Source: Burkholderiales bacterium RIFCSPLOWO2_02_FULL_57_36
GTDB taxonomy: Bacteria > Pseudomonadota > Gammaproteobacteria > Burkholderiales > Burkholderiaceae_D
Direction of reading: 5' to 3'
DNA: 64,000 nucleotides
Assembly (NCBI GenBank): GCA_001770855.1
Contig: MESE01000148.1
Location: 1 to 64,000, forward strand
Part shown: positions 29,041 through 42,471 of the stretch, in pieces
Layout of the letters: every line of letters begins with the position of its first letter
Numbering within the stretch: the first letter of the stretch is position 1
Made by a program: the position numbers and the translations under genes
Notes under the pieces: generated by a model
The model's database searches: none
What the model was told of the DNA's origin: nothing
Seen by the model: the letters and a program-made list of their open reading frames with translations, nothing else

Positions 29041-30606
29041 ATGATCAAACAAGCCCTTATTTCCGTCTCCGACAAGACCGGCATCCTCGATTTTGCGCGT
29101 GCGTTGGCGCAGATGAATGTCAAAATTCTTTCCACCGGCGGCACCGCGAAGTTGTTGAGCGACAACGGTATCGATGTAACTGAGGTAGCCGATTACACCG
29201 GGTTTCCGGAAATGCTCGACGGCCGTGTCAAGACACTGCATCCGAAAGTCCATGGCGGCATTCTGGCGCGCCGCGATTTCCCGGAGCATGCGGCGGCGCT
29301 GGAAAAACATGCCATCCCGACCATCGATATGGTGGTCGTCAATCTGTATCCATTCCAGAAGACCGTAGCCAAGGAGCATTGCACTCTGGAAGACGCGATC
29401 GAGAATATCGACATCGGCGGGCCCGCAATGCTGCGTTCGTCAGCCAAGAATCACAAGGATGTCGTGGTTGTCTGCGATCCGGCGGATTACAGCAAGGTGC
29501 TGGACGAATTGCAGGCGCATAACGGTGAAGTCAGCTATGAAATCAAGTTCGAGCTGGCGAAAAAAGTGTTTGCCCACACTGCGCAATACGATGGCGCGAT
29601 CACCAATTACTTCACCTCGCTGGGCGAAGACAAACAGCACGCCACGCGCAGCTCATATCCGGCCACGCTGAACCTGCATTTCGAAAAAGTGCAGGAAATG
29701 CGCTATGGCGAGAATCCGCATCAATCCGCAGCGTTCTATCGCGACCTGAAACCGGTCGACGGTGCCTTGGCCAATTACACACAGTTGCAGGGCAAGGAGC
29801 TGTCGTACAACAATATCGGCGATGCCGATGCCGCTTGGGAATGCGTGAAGACGTTCGATGAAACCGCATGCGTGATCATCAAGCATGCGAATCCCTGCGG
29901 CGTGGCAATCGGGGCCAATCCGCTGGAAGCCTACAGCAAGGCTTTTCAGACCGATCCGACGTCAGCCTTCGGCGGAATCATCGCATTCAATTGCGAAGTC
30001 GACGGCAATGCGGCGGAAGCGATCGCCAAACAGTTTGTCGAAGTGTTGATTGCGCCTTCGTTCAGCGAGTCGGCCAAACAGGTTTTTGCAACCAAGCAGA
30101 ACGTACGTTTGTTGCAGATTCCATTCGGCAAGGCAATCAATGTGCATGACTTCAAAAGAGTGGGCGGCGGCGTGCTGGTGCAATCGCCGGACGCGAAAAA
30201 TGTCCTTCATTCGGAATTGAAAGTCGTCAGCAAGAAACAGCCGACACCGCAACAATTGCAGGACCTGATGTTTGCATGGCGTGTCGCCAAGTTCGTCAAA
30301 TCAAATGCGATCGTCTTTTGCGGCAACGGCATGACAATGGGTGTCGGCGCCGGCCAGATGAGCCGCGTGGACTCTGCGCGCATTGCATCCATCAAGGCAC
30401 AAAATGCCGGTTTGTCGCTGGTGGGGTCGGCTGTTGCATCAGACGCATTTTTCCCGTTCCGCGATGGCCTCGATGTGGTGGTCGGCGCAGGCGCAACTTC
30501 GGTGATTCAGCCGGGAGGTTCGATGCGCGATCAGGAAGTCATCGATGCTGCCGACGAGCATGGCGTGGTCATGCTTTTGACAGGCATACGACATTTCAGG
30601 CATTGA
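29041..30606 (+). CDS. purH: Bifunctional AICAR transformylase / IMP cyclohydrolase
   Basis: A 521-residue enzyme for the last two steps of IMP synthesis. The N-terminal MGS-like cyclohydrolase domain (1-150) has [14 protein letters not shown] and [13 protein letters not shown]. The C-terminal transformylase has [11 protein letters not shown] and AFGGIIAFN. Length and domain order are normal. ruvC follows after 21 bp. Confidence 0.97.
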   Translation: MIKQALISVSDKTGILDFARALAQMNVKILSTGGTAKLLSDNGIDVTEVADYTGFPEMLDGRVKTLHPKVHGGILARRDFPEHAAALEKHAIPTIDMVVVNLYPFQKTVAKEHCTLEDAIENIDIGGPAMLRSSAKNHKDVVVVCDPADYSKVLDELQAHNGEVSYEIKFELAKKVFAHTAQYDGAITNYFTSLGEDKQHATRSSYPATLNLHFEKVQEMRYGENPHQSAAFYRDLKPVDGALANYTQLQGKELSYNNIGDADAAWECVKTFDETACVIIKHANPCGVAIGANPLEAYSKAFQTDPTSAFGGIIAFNCEVDGNAAEAIAKQFVEVLIAPSFSESAKQVFATKQNVRLLQIPFGKAINVHDFKRVGGGVLVQSPDAKNVLHSELKVVSKKQPTPQQLQDLMFAWRVAKFVKSNAIVFCGNGMTMGVGAGQMSRVDSARIASIKAQNAGLSLVGSAVASDAFFPFRDGLDVVVGAGATSVIQPGGSMRDQEVIDAADEHGVVMLLTGIRHFRH

Positions 30607-30627
30607 ACTTTCGCCGTCGCGCGAACC

Positions 30628-31170
30628 ATGAAGATTCTAGGCATAGACCCTGGCTTGCGCATTACCGGCTTTGGCGTAATCAGCAAGCAGGGCAACAAGC
30701 TTTCCTATATCGCATCCGGGGTCATCAAGACGCCGGATGGCGATTTGCCGCAACGCTTGAAATCCATTCTCGCCGGCGTCTCTGAAGTAATTCGTACTTA
30801 TCAGCCCGATTGCGCGGCGATTGAAAAAGTCTTCGTCAATGTCAATCCGCAATCGACATTGCTGCTCGGGCAAGCGCGTGGAGCAGCAATTTGCGCGCTA
30901 GTCAGCGCCGACCTTGCGGTAGCCGAATATACCGCGCTACAGGTCAAGCAAGCCGTCGTAGGCCAGGGCAAGGCGCAAAAACAGCAGGTGCAAGACATGG
31001 TGCAGCGGTTGTTAATGCTTTCTGGAACGCCGAGCACCGACGCTGCCGACGCATTGGGCGTGGCAATTTGCCATGCGCATAGCAGCGACGTCCTGGCTGT
31101 GTTAGGGGCACTGACGCCGGAATTGGCGGCAAAAGGTTTACGTATGCGCCGCGGACGATTGATAGACTAA
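30628..31170 (+). CDS. ruvC: Holliday junction endonuclease RuvC
   Basis: A 180-residue RNase H-fold resolvase. It starts with the catalytic aspartate motif [13 protein letters not shown], continues with the acidic [11 protein letters not shown] and ends with the [12 protein letters not shown] pair. RuvC cuts junctions held by RuvAB. ruvA and ruvB lie 0.5 kb downstream, separated by an antisense gene. Confidence 0.96.
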   Translation: MKILGIDPGLRITGFGVISKQGNKLSYIASGVIKTPDGDLPQRLKSILAGVSEVIRTYQPDCAAIEKVFVNVNPQSTLLLGQARGAAICALVSADLAVAEYTALQVKQAVVGQGKAQKQQVQDMVQRLLMLSGTPSTDAADALGVAICHAHSSDVLAVLGALTPELAAKGLRMRRGRLID

Positions 31171-31176
31171 TCCGGC

Positions 31177-31650
31177 TTATGCATGTTTTTCGGCTCGACG
31201 TGCCGCGACTTCGAACACGTTATGCCAATACGCATCCTGCCCATGCAGCACAGCCCACACGCTGGCGGCCAGATAGGCAATCGGAAACAAGATACCCCAG
31301 CAAGCAGCCTGCCGAACATGGGCCAGTTCATGTGTCAGCACTTGCGGCGTGAGGCCGCGTTTTTCCGCAATCACCACGTGTCCGATTGCCATTGCGCACA
31401 TCGGACCGAAGGGGTGGCGATCCAGGATGTAATCGGCGACAGGGCCGCTGATCATCAGTGCCGGTGTCTTCGTGCGTACCACATGCACTTTGCCGCGCCA
31501 CAAAAGAACAGGCAAGGCCAATATCATGCCAACCGCTGTCAGCGGCGACGCCCACAGAATTCCAAGTGCGCCTCCAACCCAGAACGCAAGCCGACGCGTG
31601 GGGCTGGCGCGAGCAATCCCGTCAATTTGTTTGTTGGTCGGAGTACGCAT
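31177..31650 (-). CDS. Hypothetical membrane protein with HExxH motif
   Basis: A 157-residue protein from ATG 31650; an ATG at 31689 would add 13 residues and reach close to ruvA. Two hydrophobic stretches (about 22-51 and 118-137) flank a soluble segment with HELAH at 107-111, the zinc-protease consensus, followed by RQAACWG. It resembles a minimal membrane metalloprotease, but no family was recognised and a third zinc ligand is not obvious. It lies antisense between ruvC (6 bp away) and ruvA. Confidence 0.65.
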   Translation of the reverse strand: MRTPTNKQIDGIARASPTRRLAFWVGGALGILWASPLTAVGMILALPVLLWRGKVHVVRTKTPALMISGPVADYILDRHPFGPMCAMAIGHVVIAEKRGLTPQVLTHELAHVRQAACWGILFPIAYLAASVWAVLHGQDAYWHNVFEVAARRAEKHA

Positions 31651-31706
31651 GTTCCAGCCTTGTTGTCCTGTATGATTCAAGCAATTCAATCAAGAGCGAT
31701 CTCGTC

Positions 31707-32282
31707 ATGATAGGCCGTCTTTCAGGAATTTTACTTGAGAAAAATCCACCGCAACTGATTGTGGATTGTAATGGGGTAGGCTATGAGGTTGGTGTGCCGA
31801 TGAGTACCTTTTACAATTTGCCGGCATTAGGCGAAAAAGTGGTGTTGCTGACGCATCTCACCGTGCGCGAAGATGCGCATTTGTTGTACGGCTTCGGTAC
31901 CGCTGAAGAGCGCAATGTATTCAAGCAACTTATCAAGATATCCGGCGTCGGAGCGCGTATTGCATTATCCATTCTATCCGGAATGTCGGTCACCGATTTG
32001 ATCCATGCAGTTTCGCTGCAAGAGGCAGGCCGTTTGACCAGAATTCCGGGGATCGGCAAAAAAACGGCTGAACGGCTGTTGCTGGAATTGAAAGGCAAGC
32101 TTGGAGCGGATCTGGGCGGAAGCGGTACGGTGCTGAACGATGCGACTTCGGATATTCTGAATGCGTTGGTCGCATTGGGTTATTCGGACAAGGAAGCTGC
32201 GCTGGCGCTGAAGCAAGTGCCGGCCGGCGCCAGCGTATCGGATGGCATCAAGCTTGCGTTGAAAGCATTGTCCAAAGGGTAG
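31707..32282 (+). CDS. ruvA: Holliday junction branch migration protein RuvA
   Basis: A 191-residue DNA-binding subunit. The N-terminal OB fold ([15 protein letters not shown]) is followed by two helix-hairpin-helix motifs, [14 protein letters not shown] and [18 protein letters not shown], and the C-terminal domain that contacts RuvB. The ATG at 31707 is the family start. ruvB follows after 24 bp. Confidence 0.96.
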   Translation: MIGRLSGILLEKNPPQLIVDCNGVGYEVGVPMSTFYNLPALGEKVVLLTHLTVREDAHLLYGFGTAEERNVFKQLIKISGVGARIALSILSGMSVTDLIHAVSLQEAGRLTRIPGIGKKTAERLLLELKGKLGADLGGSGTVLNDATSDILNALVALGYSDKEAALALKQVPAGASVSDGIKLALKALSKG

Positions 32283-32306
32283 AAACCAGTCACGCTAGAG
32301 TAGATC

Positions 32307-33365
32307 ATGAGCATTCAAACCGATAATTTCACTGAACAGCGCATCATCGCGGCAACGCCAGTGTCGCCGAACGAGGAGGCGATCGAACGCGCCTTGCGTC
32401 CCAAGCAGCTGGACGAGTATGTCGGGCAGGAAAAAATCCGCGATCAGCTTGAGATCTTCATTACCGCCGCGCGCAACCGGCGCGAAGCGCTTGATCATAC
32501 GCTGTTGTTCGGGCCGCCTGGTTTAGGCAAGACAACCCTGGCGCATATTATTGCGCGCGAGATGGGCGTCAATTTACGCCAGACTTCCGGTCCGGTGCTG
32601 GAGCGTGCCGGCGATCTTGCCGCACTGTTGACCAATCTCGAAGCCAATGACGTACTCTTCATCGATGAAATCCATCGCCTGTCGCCGGTGGTCGAGGAAA
32701 TACTTTACCCGGCGCTGGAAGATTACCAGATCGATATCATGATCGGCGAAGGCCCGGCTGCACGATCGGTACGCCTTGACCTGCAGCCATTCACGTTGGT
32801 AGGCGCGACCACGCGTGCCGGCATGTTGACCAACCCGTTGCGCGATCGCTTTGGCATCGTTGCACGCCTGGAATTTTATACGCCGGAACAATTGGCGAGA
32901 ATCGTTGTGCGTAGTGCGGCCTTGCTGAATGCACCGATCGTCGATGAAGGCGCACTGGAAATTGCCAAGCGCAGCCGTGGCACGCCGCGCATCGCCAATC
33001 GCCTGTTGCGCCGTGTACGCGATTATGCCGAGGTCAAGGGTAATGGCGAAATTACCAAGCCAATGGCGGATGCCGCGCTGGTAATGCTTGATGTCGATCC
33101 GGTCGGATTTGACGTGATGGATCGTAAACTGCTCGAAGCGGTTTTGTTCAAATTCAATGGCGGCCCGGTCGGCCTGGATAATCTGGCTGCCGCGATCGGA
33201 GAAGAGCGCGACACGATCGAAGATGTGCTTGAGCCGTATTTGATTCAGCAAGGATTTTTGCAGCGTACGCCACGCGGCCGAATCGCAACTCCGGCAGCTT
33301 ATTCCCATTTCGGGGTGACTGCACCGCGCACCGGACCGAATGGTGAACTCTGGGATCAGAGTTAG
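32307..33365 (+). CDS. ruvB: Holliday junction helicase RuvB
   Basis: A 352-residue AAA+ motor. It has Walker [13 protein letters not shown], Walker [13 protein letters not shown], the sensor [18 protein letters not shown] and a C-terminal winged helix with the [11 protein letters not shown] motif. It forms hexamers that drive branch migration with RuvA. Confidence 0.97.
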   Translation: MSIQTDNFTEQRIIAATPVSPNEEAIERALRPKQLDEYVGQEKIRDQLEIFITAARNRREALDHTLLFGPPGLGKTTLAHIIAREMGVNLRQTSGPVLERAGDLAALLTNLEANDVLFIDEIHRLSPVVEEILYPALEDYQIDIMIGEGPAARSVRLDLQPFTLVGATTRAGMLTNPLRDRFGIVARLEFYTPEQLARIVVRSAALLNAPIVDEGALEIAKRSRGTPRIANRLLRRVRDYAEVKGNGEITKPMADAALVMLDVDPVGFDVMDRKLLEAVLFKFNGGPVGLDNLAAAIGEERDTIEDVLEPYLIQQGFLQRTPRGRIATPAAYSHFGVTAPRTGPNGELWDQS

Positions 33366-33436
33366 TTCTGTCCCGGCACGCAGTCTACTGTCTGTGCAGT
33401 CTTCAAGCTTTATTTCACCGACCTGACTGGAATGCG

Positions 33437-33889
33437 ATGCAGATTTTGGTCGATGCTGATGCATGTCCGGCCGTGATCAAGGAAATCTTGTTCCGTGTCG
33501 CCGACCGGATGCAAATATCGGTGACTCTGGTTGCCAATAAATTGCTGCGCACGCCACCTTCCCGATTCATTCGTGCAGTTCAAGTGCCGGCCGGCTTTGA
33601 TGTGGCCGATCGAGAAATAGTGTTCCTCGCCCAGCCAGGCGATCTGGTGATTACCGCCGATATCCCATTGGCGGCGGATATCATTGCCAAGGGTGCTTAC
33701 GCTCTTAACCCGCGAGGGGAGTTCTACACCGACGACAATATCCGGCAACATCTGCGCATGCGCGATTTCATGGAGCAGTTGCGTGGAAGCGGCGTTGAAA
33801 CCGGTGGTCCCGCCCCTTTCGATCAGCGCGACCGGCAAGCGTTTGCAAACCAGCTTGATCGGCATTTGGCGCGGCACAGGGATGAGTAA
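33437..33889 (+). CDS. YaiI/YqxD family protein (DUF188)
   Basis: A 150-residue protein beginning [22 protein letters not shown], the DUF188 signature, with [19 protein letters not shown] and [11 protein letters not shown] downstream. The acidic N-terminal motif suggests a PIN-like nuclease fold, but no activity is assigned. It is 71 bp after ruvB and may be read through with it. A short GAAGAATG/CATTCTTC palindrome follows at about 33912-33928 without a T run. Confidence 0.9.
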   Translation: MQILVDADACPAVIKEILFRVADRMQISVTLVANKLLRTPPSRFIRAVQVPAGFDVADREIVFLAQPGDLVITADIPLAADIIAKGAYALNPRGEFYTDDNIRQHLRMRDFMEQLRGSGVETGGPAPFDQRDRQAFANQLDRHLARHRDE

Positions 33890-34042
33890 TCCAGGCAAGC
33901 CGCGAACAGAATGAAGAATGTCATTCTTCTCAAGATCAGTCACTATCGGATTTTTGCTTTGTCGACTGGTCAGTGCCATTTATCGCCCTCGATAATCGAA
34001 TTGATGGTGCTCAATCTGCTTAATCATGGCTTGTGTAAAAAT

Positions 34043-34059
34043 ATTGTGTCGCAGACAAT
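34043..34059. promoter_or_regulatory. Operator-like inverted repeat upstream of the hydratase gene
   Basis: ATTGT-N7-ACAAT, with a TATATT -10-like box at 34064-34069. The form suits a dimeric regulator such as a GntR-family repressor. No regulator gene is adjacent. Confidence 0.45.
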
Positions 34060-34101
34060 GTCGTATATTCTCTGTTCAATCTTCGTCCGCGTGAACCTGT
34101 C

Positions 34102-34947
34102 ATGCTCATGTCTGCCCAAGCCAATCGCTACGCGCATCAATTACTTGCTGCCCGATCAAATTCGCAACAAATTCCCCCGTTATCATTCGAGAATCCGGCC
34201 CTGTCGCTGAAGGATGGCTATGACATCGCCAAAACCATCCTGGACGTGCGCATTGCGCAAGGCGAGATTCCGGTCGGTCGCAAAATCGGTTTTACCAATC
34301 GCACCATCTGGCCCAGATATGGTGTAACGCATCCGATCGACAGGCCGATTTGGGGCCCCATGTTTGATACGACGGTGCGTTATACCGAAGATAACCACGG
34401 GATCCAAAGCCTGGATGGCGCAGTGCAGCCGCGCATTGAACCGGAAATCGTGTTCAAGCTGGCCACGGCGCCGGGACCGGATGCAACCATCGAGACCATT
34501 GCAGAATGCATTGAGTGGATGGCGCATGGATTTGAGATCGTCGTCTGTCCATTTCCGAATTGGAAATTCAATGCGGTCGATGCCATCGCTGCATTCGGCC
34601 TGCACGGCTCGTTGATCATCGGTGAGCCAAAGGTGCTGTCTGGCGCGACCCGACGCAATCTGGCCGCGGTGTTGGCCAATGCCAGCGTGTCGCTGTCACT
34701 TATTGAGGGCAATTCGTTTACCTTGCGCGCGGCGGGATTTGGCAGCGATGTGCTGGACAGTCCGGTGCATGCATTGTGGCATTTGCATCAATTGCTGCTC
34801 AGTCAACCACAGTTCACGCCACTAGGTGCGGGCGAAATCATTTCGACGGGCACGCTGACGGATGCCTATCCCATCGAAGCGGGACAGACCTGGACCACGG
34901 CCTTTTCAGGCGTTACGTTGCCGGGGTTGACGATTTCATTTGTCTGA
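34102..34947 (+). CDS. 2-keto-4-pentenoate hydratase-like protein (fumarylacetoacetase superfamily)
   Basis: A 281-residue cytoplasmic enzyme of the MhpD/DmpE type. The family segments KIGFTNRTIWPRYGV, RIEPEIVFKL (metal-binding acidic residues), ECIEWMAHGFEIV and GEIISTGTLTDAYPI are in order. Relatives hydrate 2-oxopent-4-enoate in aromatic meta-cleavage, but no other pathway gene is present here, so substrate is open. It is transcribed alone, between an operator-like site and a strong bidirectional terminator. Confidence 0.85.
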   Translation: MLMSAQANRYAHQLLAARSNSQQIPPLSFENPALSLKDGYDIAKTILDVRIAQGEIPVGRKIGFTNRTIWPRYGVTHPIDRPIWGPMFDTTVRYTEDNHGIQSLDGAVQPRIEPEIVFKLATAPGPDATIETIAECIEWMAHGFEIVVCPFPNWKFNAVDAIAAFGLHGSLIIGEPKVLSGATRRNLAAVLANASVSLSLIEGNSFTLRAAGFGSDVLDSPVHALWHLHQLLLSQPQFTPLGAGEIISTGTLTDAYPIEAGQTWTTAFSGVTLPGLTISFV

Positions 34948-34973
34948 AACAATCGCACACGGGTTTGAGGCAG

Positions 34974-35010
34974 CAAATAAAAAAGGCGCTTTGAGCGCCT
35001 TTTTTATTTG
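34974..35010. terminator. Bidirectional terminator between hydratase and DUF2147 genes
   Basis: A perfect 17-bp stem, CAAATAAAAAAGGCGCT with its complement, around the loop TTG. The AAAAAA and TTTTTT runs inside the stem serve both convergent transcripts. Confidence 0.92.
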
Positions 35011-35021
35011 CTTGGGAATCG

Positions 35022-35468
35022 TTATTCCGAACGTATCCAGGTCTGGGTTCGCCCCAGCATCGGCATGCCGATGTAACCGCGCACATGCAGCTTCTTGCTG
35101 TCGTCGGCAAATGCCATTTTGCTTTTGTAGGTCTTCCCGTTGGCGGGATCGAGAATCTGGCCGCCGTTATATTCGGTACCGTCTTGTTTCATTCCCCACA
35201 GGATGGTCATGCCGACGATCGGCTGGTCTTTTCTGGCGCCTTCGCACTTGTCGCACTTTGGATTTTGATCTTCATTCGGCGCCTTGAACAATTTCTCGAT
35301 CTTGCCATTGAGCTCGCCATTACTTTCCGTGATACGGATCAACGCTTTCGGCTTGCCGGTTTCATCGTCGATGTTTTTCCATAACCCTACCGGCGACGCT
35401 TCTTGTGCCAAAGCGCCACCGCACGCCAAAACGGCGGTCACAGCTACCGCCAACAAAGTTTTTTTCAT
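35022..35468 (-). CDS. DUF2147 family exported protein
   Basis: A 148-residue protein with a clear signal peptide (MKKTLLAVAVTAVLACGGALA before QEASPVG). The mature part opens with GLWKNIDDETGKPKALIRI, the usual DUF2147 start, and continues with the CDKCEGARKDQPIVGMTILWGM cysteine motif and GKTYKSKMAF. It should be periplasmic with a lipocalin-like beta barrel; function unknown. It lies 45 bp downstream of valS. Confidence 0.9.
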   Translation of the reverse strand: MKKTLLAVAVTAVLACGGALAQEASPVGLWKNIDDETGKPKALIRITESNGELNGKIEKLFKAPNEDQNPKCDKCEGARKDQPIVGMTILWGMKQDGTEYNGGQILDPANGKTYKSKMAFADDSKKLHVRGYIGMPMLGRTQTWIRSE

Positions 35469-35513
35469 TATGTCTCCTTGATCAATAAAAGCAGATTATG
35501 CGTGCTTGGACGG

Positions 35514-38342
35514 TTACGGTTTTTGCAGCTTGTCAAATTGCTCACGCAATTTGACAAGAGTAATACCAAAGTTGGCAAGACGCTCTTTTTCTTGCGTAAC
35601 AACTTGTATCGGAGCACGCGCCACAAAGCTTTCATTGGCCAGTTTTGCGTTGGCTTTAGTCATCTCGCCGTCGACGCGCGCGATTTCTTTCGATAAACGT
35701 TCACGTTCAGCCGCTACATCGATTTCCACTTTCAGCATCAGTTTGGCATCGCCTACGACAGACACTGGTGCGGGTGATGCGGGCAAGGTGTCGACCACCT
35801 GTACGTCGGACAACTTCGCCAGCGCTTGCAGGTAGGGCGCAAATGATTGCAACAGAGGCTTCCCATCCGCATTTGCTGCTTCGATCACCAGCGGTATGCG
35901 CAGAGCCGGCGACAATTGCATCTCGCCGCGCAGGTTGCGGCAGGCATCGGTCAGCAACTTCAGCTGTGTCATCCAGTGCTCTGCCTGTTCATCTATTTTT
36001 TCCGGATTCGCCTCGGGATATGGCTGGATCATGATTGAGTCGCTGTCCCGGTCAAGCTCTCGGCCGGTCATCGGCGCAATGGTTTGCCACAATGTTTCGG
36101 TAATGAATGGAATAATCGGGTGGGCCAGGCGCAATACAGTCTCCAATACACGCAACAGGGTGCGGCGTGTTGCGCGTTGCTGCGCTTCGGTACCGTGCTG
36201 GATTTGTACCTTCGCGACTTCGAGATACCAGTCGCAATATTCATCCCAGATGAATTTGTAAATCGCAGATGCAATATTATCGAAGCGATAGTCGGCAAAT
36301 CCTTTTGCCACTTCCGCTTCGGTGCGCTGTAAAGCAGAAACGATCCAGCGGTCCGCCTGTGAAAAATCGCGTCCGCCTTCCCCGCACGATTCCGCATCGA
36401 AACCGCAATCCTTGCCTTCGGTATTCATCAGCACGAAGCGCGTGGCATTCCACAGTTTGTTGCAGAAATTACGGTAGCCTTCGCAGCGATGCAAGTCAAA
36501 ATTGATGTTGCGTCCCAACGATGCATAGCTTGCCATCGTAAAACGCAGGGCATCCGTGCCGAATGCAGGAACGCCGTTGGCAAATTCCTTGCGGGTGGCT
36601 TTGGCAATGCTTTCGGCTTGTTTTGGATTCATCAACCCGGCAGTGCGCTTGGCGACCAATGACTCGACATCGATGCCGTCGATCAAGTCGATCGGATCGA
36701 GCGTATTGCCCTTCGATTTCGACATTTTCTGGCCGCTGGCATCGCGCACCAGGCCGTGCACGTAGACGGTCTTGAACGGTACCTTGCCGGTGAAGTGGGT
36801 GGTCATCATGACCATCCGCGCAACCCAGAAGAAAATGATGTCAAAGCCGGTGACCAGCACCGATGATGGCAGGAACATCTTGTAATCCGGCGTCTCTTCC
36901 GGCCAGCCGAGTGTGGAAAACGGCACCAGTGCGGATGAAAACCAGGTGTCCAGCACATCGTTGTCGCGGATAAGTATGCCCGTATAACCTTGCGCCGCAG
37001 CCTTGGCTTTCGCTTCCTGTTCGTCGCGCCCGACATAGACGTTGCCTTGGTCGTCATACCAGGCCGGGATTTGATGCCCCCACCACAATTGCCGCGAAAT
37101 GCACCAGTCCTGGATATTGTTGAGCCACTGGTTATACGTGTTGCTCCAGTTTTCCGGAACCATCTTGATCTCGCCGTTGGCTACTTTTTCGAGCGCGACT
37201 TCGGCAATCGATTTTCCGGGAAAATGAGTGCCCTCGGGCGCCGGCTTGCTCATCGCGACAAACCACTGGTCGGTCAGCATCGGCTCGATCACCACACCGG
37301 TACGGTCGCCGCGCGGCACCATCAATTTGTGCGGCTTGACCGAATCCAGCAAGCCTTGCGCATCCAGATCGGCGACGATTTGCTTGCGGGCGGCGAAGCG
37401 ATCCATGCCCTGGTACTTGGCGGGGCCGTTCTCGTTGATCTTTGCGTCGAGCGACAAAATACTGATCGGCGCCAGTTGGTGGCGTTGGCCTACTGCATAA
37501 TCGTTGAAATCGTGCGCCGGCGTGATTTTGACGCAACCGGTGCCGAATTCCTTGTCGACATATTCATCGGCGATCACCGGAATTTCACGGCCGCATAGCG
37601 GCAGAACCAGCATTTTTCCGATCAGATGCGTATACCGTTCGTCGGTCGGGTCCACCGCGACCGCGACGTCGCCCAGCATGGTTTCAGGGCGGGTCGTTGC
37701 CACGGTAAGATGCCCGCTGCCATCCGCCAGTGGATAGCGGAGATGCCACATGTGGCCGTCTTCTTCTTCCGATACCACTTCCAAGTCCGATACCGCAGTA
37801 CCCAAAACCGGATCCCAGTTGACCAGGCGCTTGCCGCGATAGATCAGGCCTTGCTCAACCAACCGTACGAATACCTCGGTGACCGTTTTGGACAGCTTTT
37901 CATCCATCGTGAAGTATTCGCGGCCCCAGTCGGTCGAGGCGCCCATGCGGCGCATCTGGCCGGTGATGGTCGAGCCGGATTGTTCTTTCCACTCCCACAC
38001 TTTTTCAACGAATTTTTCACGGCCCAAGTCGTGGCGTGAAATTTTTTGCGCGTCGAGTTGCCGTTCGACCACGATCTGGGTCGCAATGCCGGCGTGGTCG
38101 GTGCCTGGAATCCATGCGGTATTGAAGCCGCGCATCCGGTGGTAACGTGTCAAGCCATCCATGATGGTCTGGTTGAACGCGTGCCCCATGTGCAGCGTTC
38201 CAGTGACATTGGGCGGCGGCAATTGAATGCTGAATGCCGGTTTCTCGGCATCGGTAGTGGCGGTGTAATATCCGCGCTTTTCCCACTCGGTGCGCCAGAA
38301 TTTTTCAATGTCGGCGGGCTCGAAAGACTTGGCTAATTCCAT
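35514..38342 (-). CDS. valS: Valyl-tRNA synthetase
   Basis: A 942-residue class I synthetase. The HIGH-type motif is [17 protein letters not shown] (about 42-58), the editing domain contains [15 protein letters not shown], and KMSKSKGN lies near 550. The C-terminal coiled-coil tRNA arm ([20 protein letters not shown]) is intact. The product is full length. It is divergent from the thiamine operon; the gap holds the riboswitch. Confidence 0.97.
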   Translation of the reverse strand: MELAKSFEPADIEKFWRTEWEKRGYYTATTDAEKPAFSIQLPPPNVTGTLHMGHAFNQTIMDGLTRYHRMRGFNTAWIPGTDHAGIATQIVVERQLDAQKISRHDLGREKFVEKVWEWKEQSGSTITGQMRRMGASTDWGREYFTMDEKLSKTVTEVFVRLVEQGLIYRGKRLVNWDPVLGTAVSDLEVVSEEEDGHMWHLRYPLADGSGHLTVATTRPETMLGDVAVAVDPTDERYTHLIGKMLVLPLCGREIPVIADEYVDKEFGTGCVKITPAHDFNDYAVGQRHQLAPISILSLDAKINENGPAKYQGMDRFAARKQIVADLDAQGLLDSVKPHKLMVPRGDRTGVVIEPMLTDQWFVAMSKPAPEGTHFPGKSIAEVALEKVANGEIKMVPENWSNTYNQWLNNIQDWCISRQLWWGHQIPAWYDDQGNVYVGRDEQEAKAKAAAQGYTGILIRDNDVLDTWFSSALVPFSTLGWPEETPDYKMFLPSSVLVTGFDIIFFWVARMVMMTTHFTGKVPFKTVYVHGLVRDASGQKMSKSKGNTLDPIDLIDGIDVESLVAKRTAGLMNPKQAESIAKATRKEFANGVPAFGTDALRFTMASYASLGRNINFDLHRCEGYRNFCNKLWNATRFVLMNTEGKDCGFDAESCGEGGRDFSQADRWIVSALQRTEAEVAKGFADYRFDNIASAIYKFIWDEYCDWYLEVAKVQIQHGTEAQQRATRRTLLRVLETVLRLAHPIIPFITETLWQTIAPMTGRELDRDSDSIMIQPYPEANPEKIDEQAEHWMTQLKLLTDACRNLRGEMQLSPALRIPLVIEAANADGKPLLQSFAPYLQALAKLSDVQVVDTLPASPAPVSVVGDAKLMLKVEIDVAAERERLSKEIARVDGEMTKANAKLANESFVARAPIQVVTQEKERLANFGITLVKLREQFDKLQKP

Positions 38343-38412
38343 GATTTGACTTGGTTTTTGCGAAACAGAACATTATAAGGTAGGTCGCTACCGACTTATG
38401 CAATCATCGGCG

Positions 38413-38418
38413 TATAAT
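38413..38418 (+). promoter_or_regulatory. TATAAT -10 box of the thiamine operon
   Basis: A perfect TATAAT lies about 25 bp before the aptamer. No good -35 hexamer is seen 16-18 bp upstream, so the promoter call is moderate. Confidence 0.45.
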
Positions 38419-38439
38419 CCCCGAATGCCGGTAGGTTAC

Positions 38440-40511
<2,072 letters not shown>

Positions 40512-40527
40512 CGGATCAGGTCACAGC

Positions 40528-40728
40528 ATGGAAATTGAATTGAACGGTGCGCCACACCGCATCGCCGAGCACCAGAACCTGCAGGAATTGATTGAGGCAC
40601 TGGACTTGTCGAACAAGACACTCGCGATTGCGGTCAATCGCGAAGTGGTGCCGCGTCAATTGTGGCCGCAACGTGTGCTGCAGCCACGCGACCGGGTCGA
40701 TATCGTACGGGCGATCGGCGGCGGATGA
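40528..40728 (+). CDS. thiS: Sulfur carrier protein ThiS
   Basis: A 66-residue ubiquitin-like protein ending in AIGGG; the Gly-Gly tail is thiocarboxylated to carry sulfur for the thiazole. The middle QLWPQRVLQPRDRVDIV is typical. It lies 16 bp after thiC. The usual adenylating partner ThiF is not in the window. Confidence 0.93.
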   Translation: MEIELNGAPHRIAEHQNLQELIEALDLSNKTLAIAVNREVVPRQLWPQRVLQPRDRVDIVRAIGGG

Positions 40729-40784
40729 CGGTCGCGGATCAATAACCGGCCAAATTGTGACGGCTGTTTTAAGTGGAGAATGCA

Positions 40785-41597
40785 ATGAAGCTTGATGATC
40801 GCGGCGGCGAAACGGCGCAGCTAGACGGCTTGACCATCGCCGGAAAAACCTATCGCTCCCGTCTGCTGGTCGGCAGCGGAAAGTATCGCGACCTCGAAGA
40901 AACCCGTGCCGCGACCGAAGCCAGCGGCGCCGACATCATTACGGTCGCGATCCGCCGCGTCAATATAGGCCAGGACCCGAACGCACCGAGCCTGCTCGAT
41001 GTCGTCCCGCCATCGAGATTCACGATACTGCCCAACACGGCCGGCTGCTATACCGCAGCCGATGCGGTGTACACGCTGCAACTGGCGCGAGAATTGCTCA
41101 ACGGTCACAAACTGGTCAAGCTCGAAGTACTGGGCGACGAAAAGACCTTGTTCCCCAACATGCCGGAGACGCTGAAGGCGGCTGAAACCTTGGTCAAGGA
41201 CGGTTTCGATGTGATGGTCTATTGCAGCGACGATCCGATCCAGGCCAGGATGCTGGAGCAGATCGGCTGCGTGGCGGTGATGCCGCTGGCGTCGCTGATC
41301 GGTTCGGGCATGGGTATCTTGAATCCGTGGAACCTGTCGCTGATTATCGAGCAGGCGACGGTGCCGGTGCTGGTCGATGCCGGCGTCGGTACCGCATCGG
41401 ATGCGGCGATTGCGATGGAGCTGGGCTGCGACGGCGTATTGATGAATACCGCCATCGCCGGCGCACGCGATCCGGTGCGCATGGCGCATGCAATGCGGCT
41501 GGCGGTTGAAGCCGGCCGCGAAGCGTATCTTGCCGGCCGCATTCCCAAGCGCTTCGCGGCATCGCCATCGTCGCCGATGGCTGGGCGACCGGCATGA
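40785..41597 (+). CDS. thiG: Thiazole synthase ThiG
   Basis: A 270-residue TIM-barrel enzyme forming the thiazole phosphate from DXP, ThiS thiocarboxylate and dehydroglycine. [44 protein letters not shown] and [14 protein letters not shown] are family marks. ATG 40785 follows GGAG; the in-frame GTG at 40773 overlaps that site. It overlaps thiD by 4 bp. Confidence 0.96.
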   Translation: MKLDDRGGETAQLDGLTIAGKTYRSRLLVGSGKYRDLEETRAATEASGADIITVAIRRVNIGQDPNAPSLLDVVPPSRFTILPNTAGCYTAADAVYTLQLARELLNGHKLVKLEVLGDEKTLFPNMPETLKAAETLVKDGFDVMVYCSDDPIQARMLEQIGCVAVMPLASLIGSGMGILNPWNLSLIIEQATVPVLVDAGVGTASDAAIAMELGCDGVLMNTAIAGARDPVRMAHAMRLAVEAGREAYLAGRIPKRFAASPSSPMAGRPA

Positions 41598-42400
41598 TCC
41601 GGCCATCGGTGCTGGTATTTTCCGGCGTCGATCCCAGTGCCGGAGCGGGTATGCATGCGGATATCCAGGCGATTGCCGCGCTCGGTGCGCATCCCTTATC
41701 GGCCATCACGGCCTTGACGGTGCAGGATAACGATCGTGTATTCGCGGTTCATCCCATACCTGCATTGCTTTTGCGGCAGCAGGCGCAAGCCCTGATCAAC
41801 AAGATCGACATTGCCGCAATCAAGATCGGTATCGTTGCCAATCATGCCAATGCCGAGGTTATCGCCGCCATCATAACCGAGCTCAGGAAAAAGCAACCCA
41901 ATCTTCCAGTCGTATTCGATCCGGTATTGGCCAGCGGACACGGAGATGCGCTTGCGGTGGACAATGCAATACAGATCATCGCGCCGCTGATTGAAATCGC
42001 GACCCTGGTTACGCCGAATCTGCCGGAAGCCGCTGCGCTGTGCGGTGGCGACAGGCGCTCCGAAACGCAAGCGGAAAGCCTGTTGCGGCGCGGTTGTCGG
42101 CATGTACTGATCAAGGGCGGCCATGGAAAGGATAATGGCAAGGTGGTCAACCAATGGTTTACTCAAGGCCATTCCCGGTCCTGGAGCTGGCCGCGTTTGA
42201 AGGGTGCGTTTCACGGCAGCGGATGTACGCTGGCTTCCGCCATCGCCGCGTTGCTTGCAAGCGGAAAAACCATGGAGCAAGCGCTCGACATTGGGCAAGC
42301 GTACTGTCAACAGGCGCTGGAACAATCCTATGCAATTGCGGAAGGACAGCGTATTCCGGACCGGTTTATCCTCAATTTCAGGGATCAGGAACGACTGTAG
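41594..42400 (+). CDS. thiD: Hydroxymethylpyrimidine/phosphomethylpyrimidine kinase
   Basis: A 268-residue ribokinase-fold enzyme phosphorylating HMP and HMP-P. It has [19 protein letters not shown] at the start, [12 protein letters not shown] in the middle and [19 protein letters not shown] with the catalytic GxGC near the end. The start ATGA overlaps the thiG stop, indicating translational coupling. No fused ThiE domain is present. Confidence 0.95.
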   Translation: MIRPSVLVFSGVDPSAGAGMHADIQAIAALGAHPLSAITALTVQDNDRVFAVHPIPALLLRQQAQALINKIDIAAIKIGIVANHANAEVIAAIITELRKKQPNLPVVFDPVLASGHGDALAVDNAIQIIAPLIEIATLVTPNLPEAAALCGGDRRSETQAESLLRRGCRHVLIKGGHGKDNGKVVNQWFTQGHSRSWSWPRLKGAFHGSGCTLASAIAALLASGKTMEQALDIGQAYCQQALEQSYAIAEGQRIPDRFILNFRDQERL

Positions 42401-42471
42401 CCAGAACCTGATTCAGTTGTCCCGGCCCGAGAAATGAAATTTTTTCGGAGCTTAGTAACCAAGGAAAGAGC

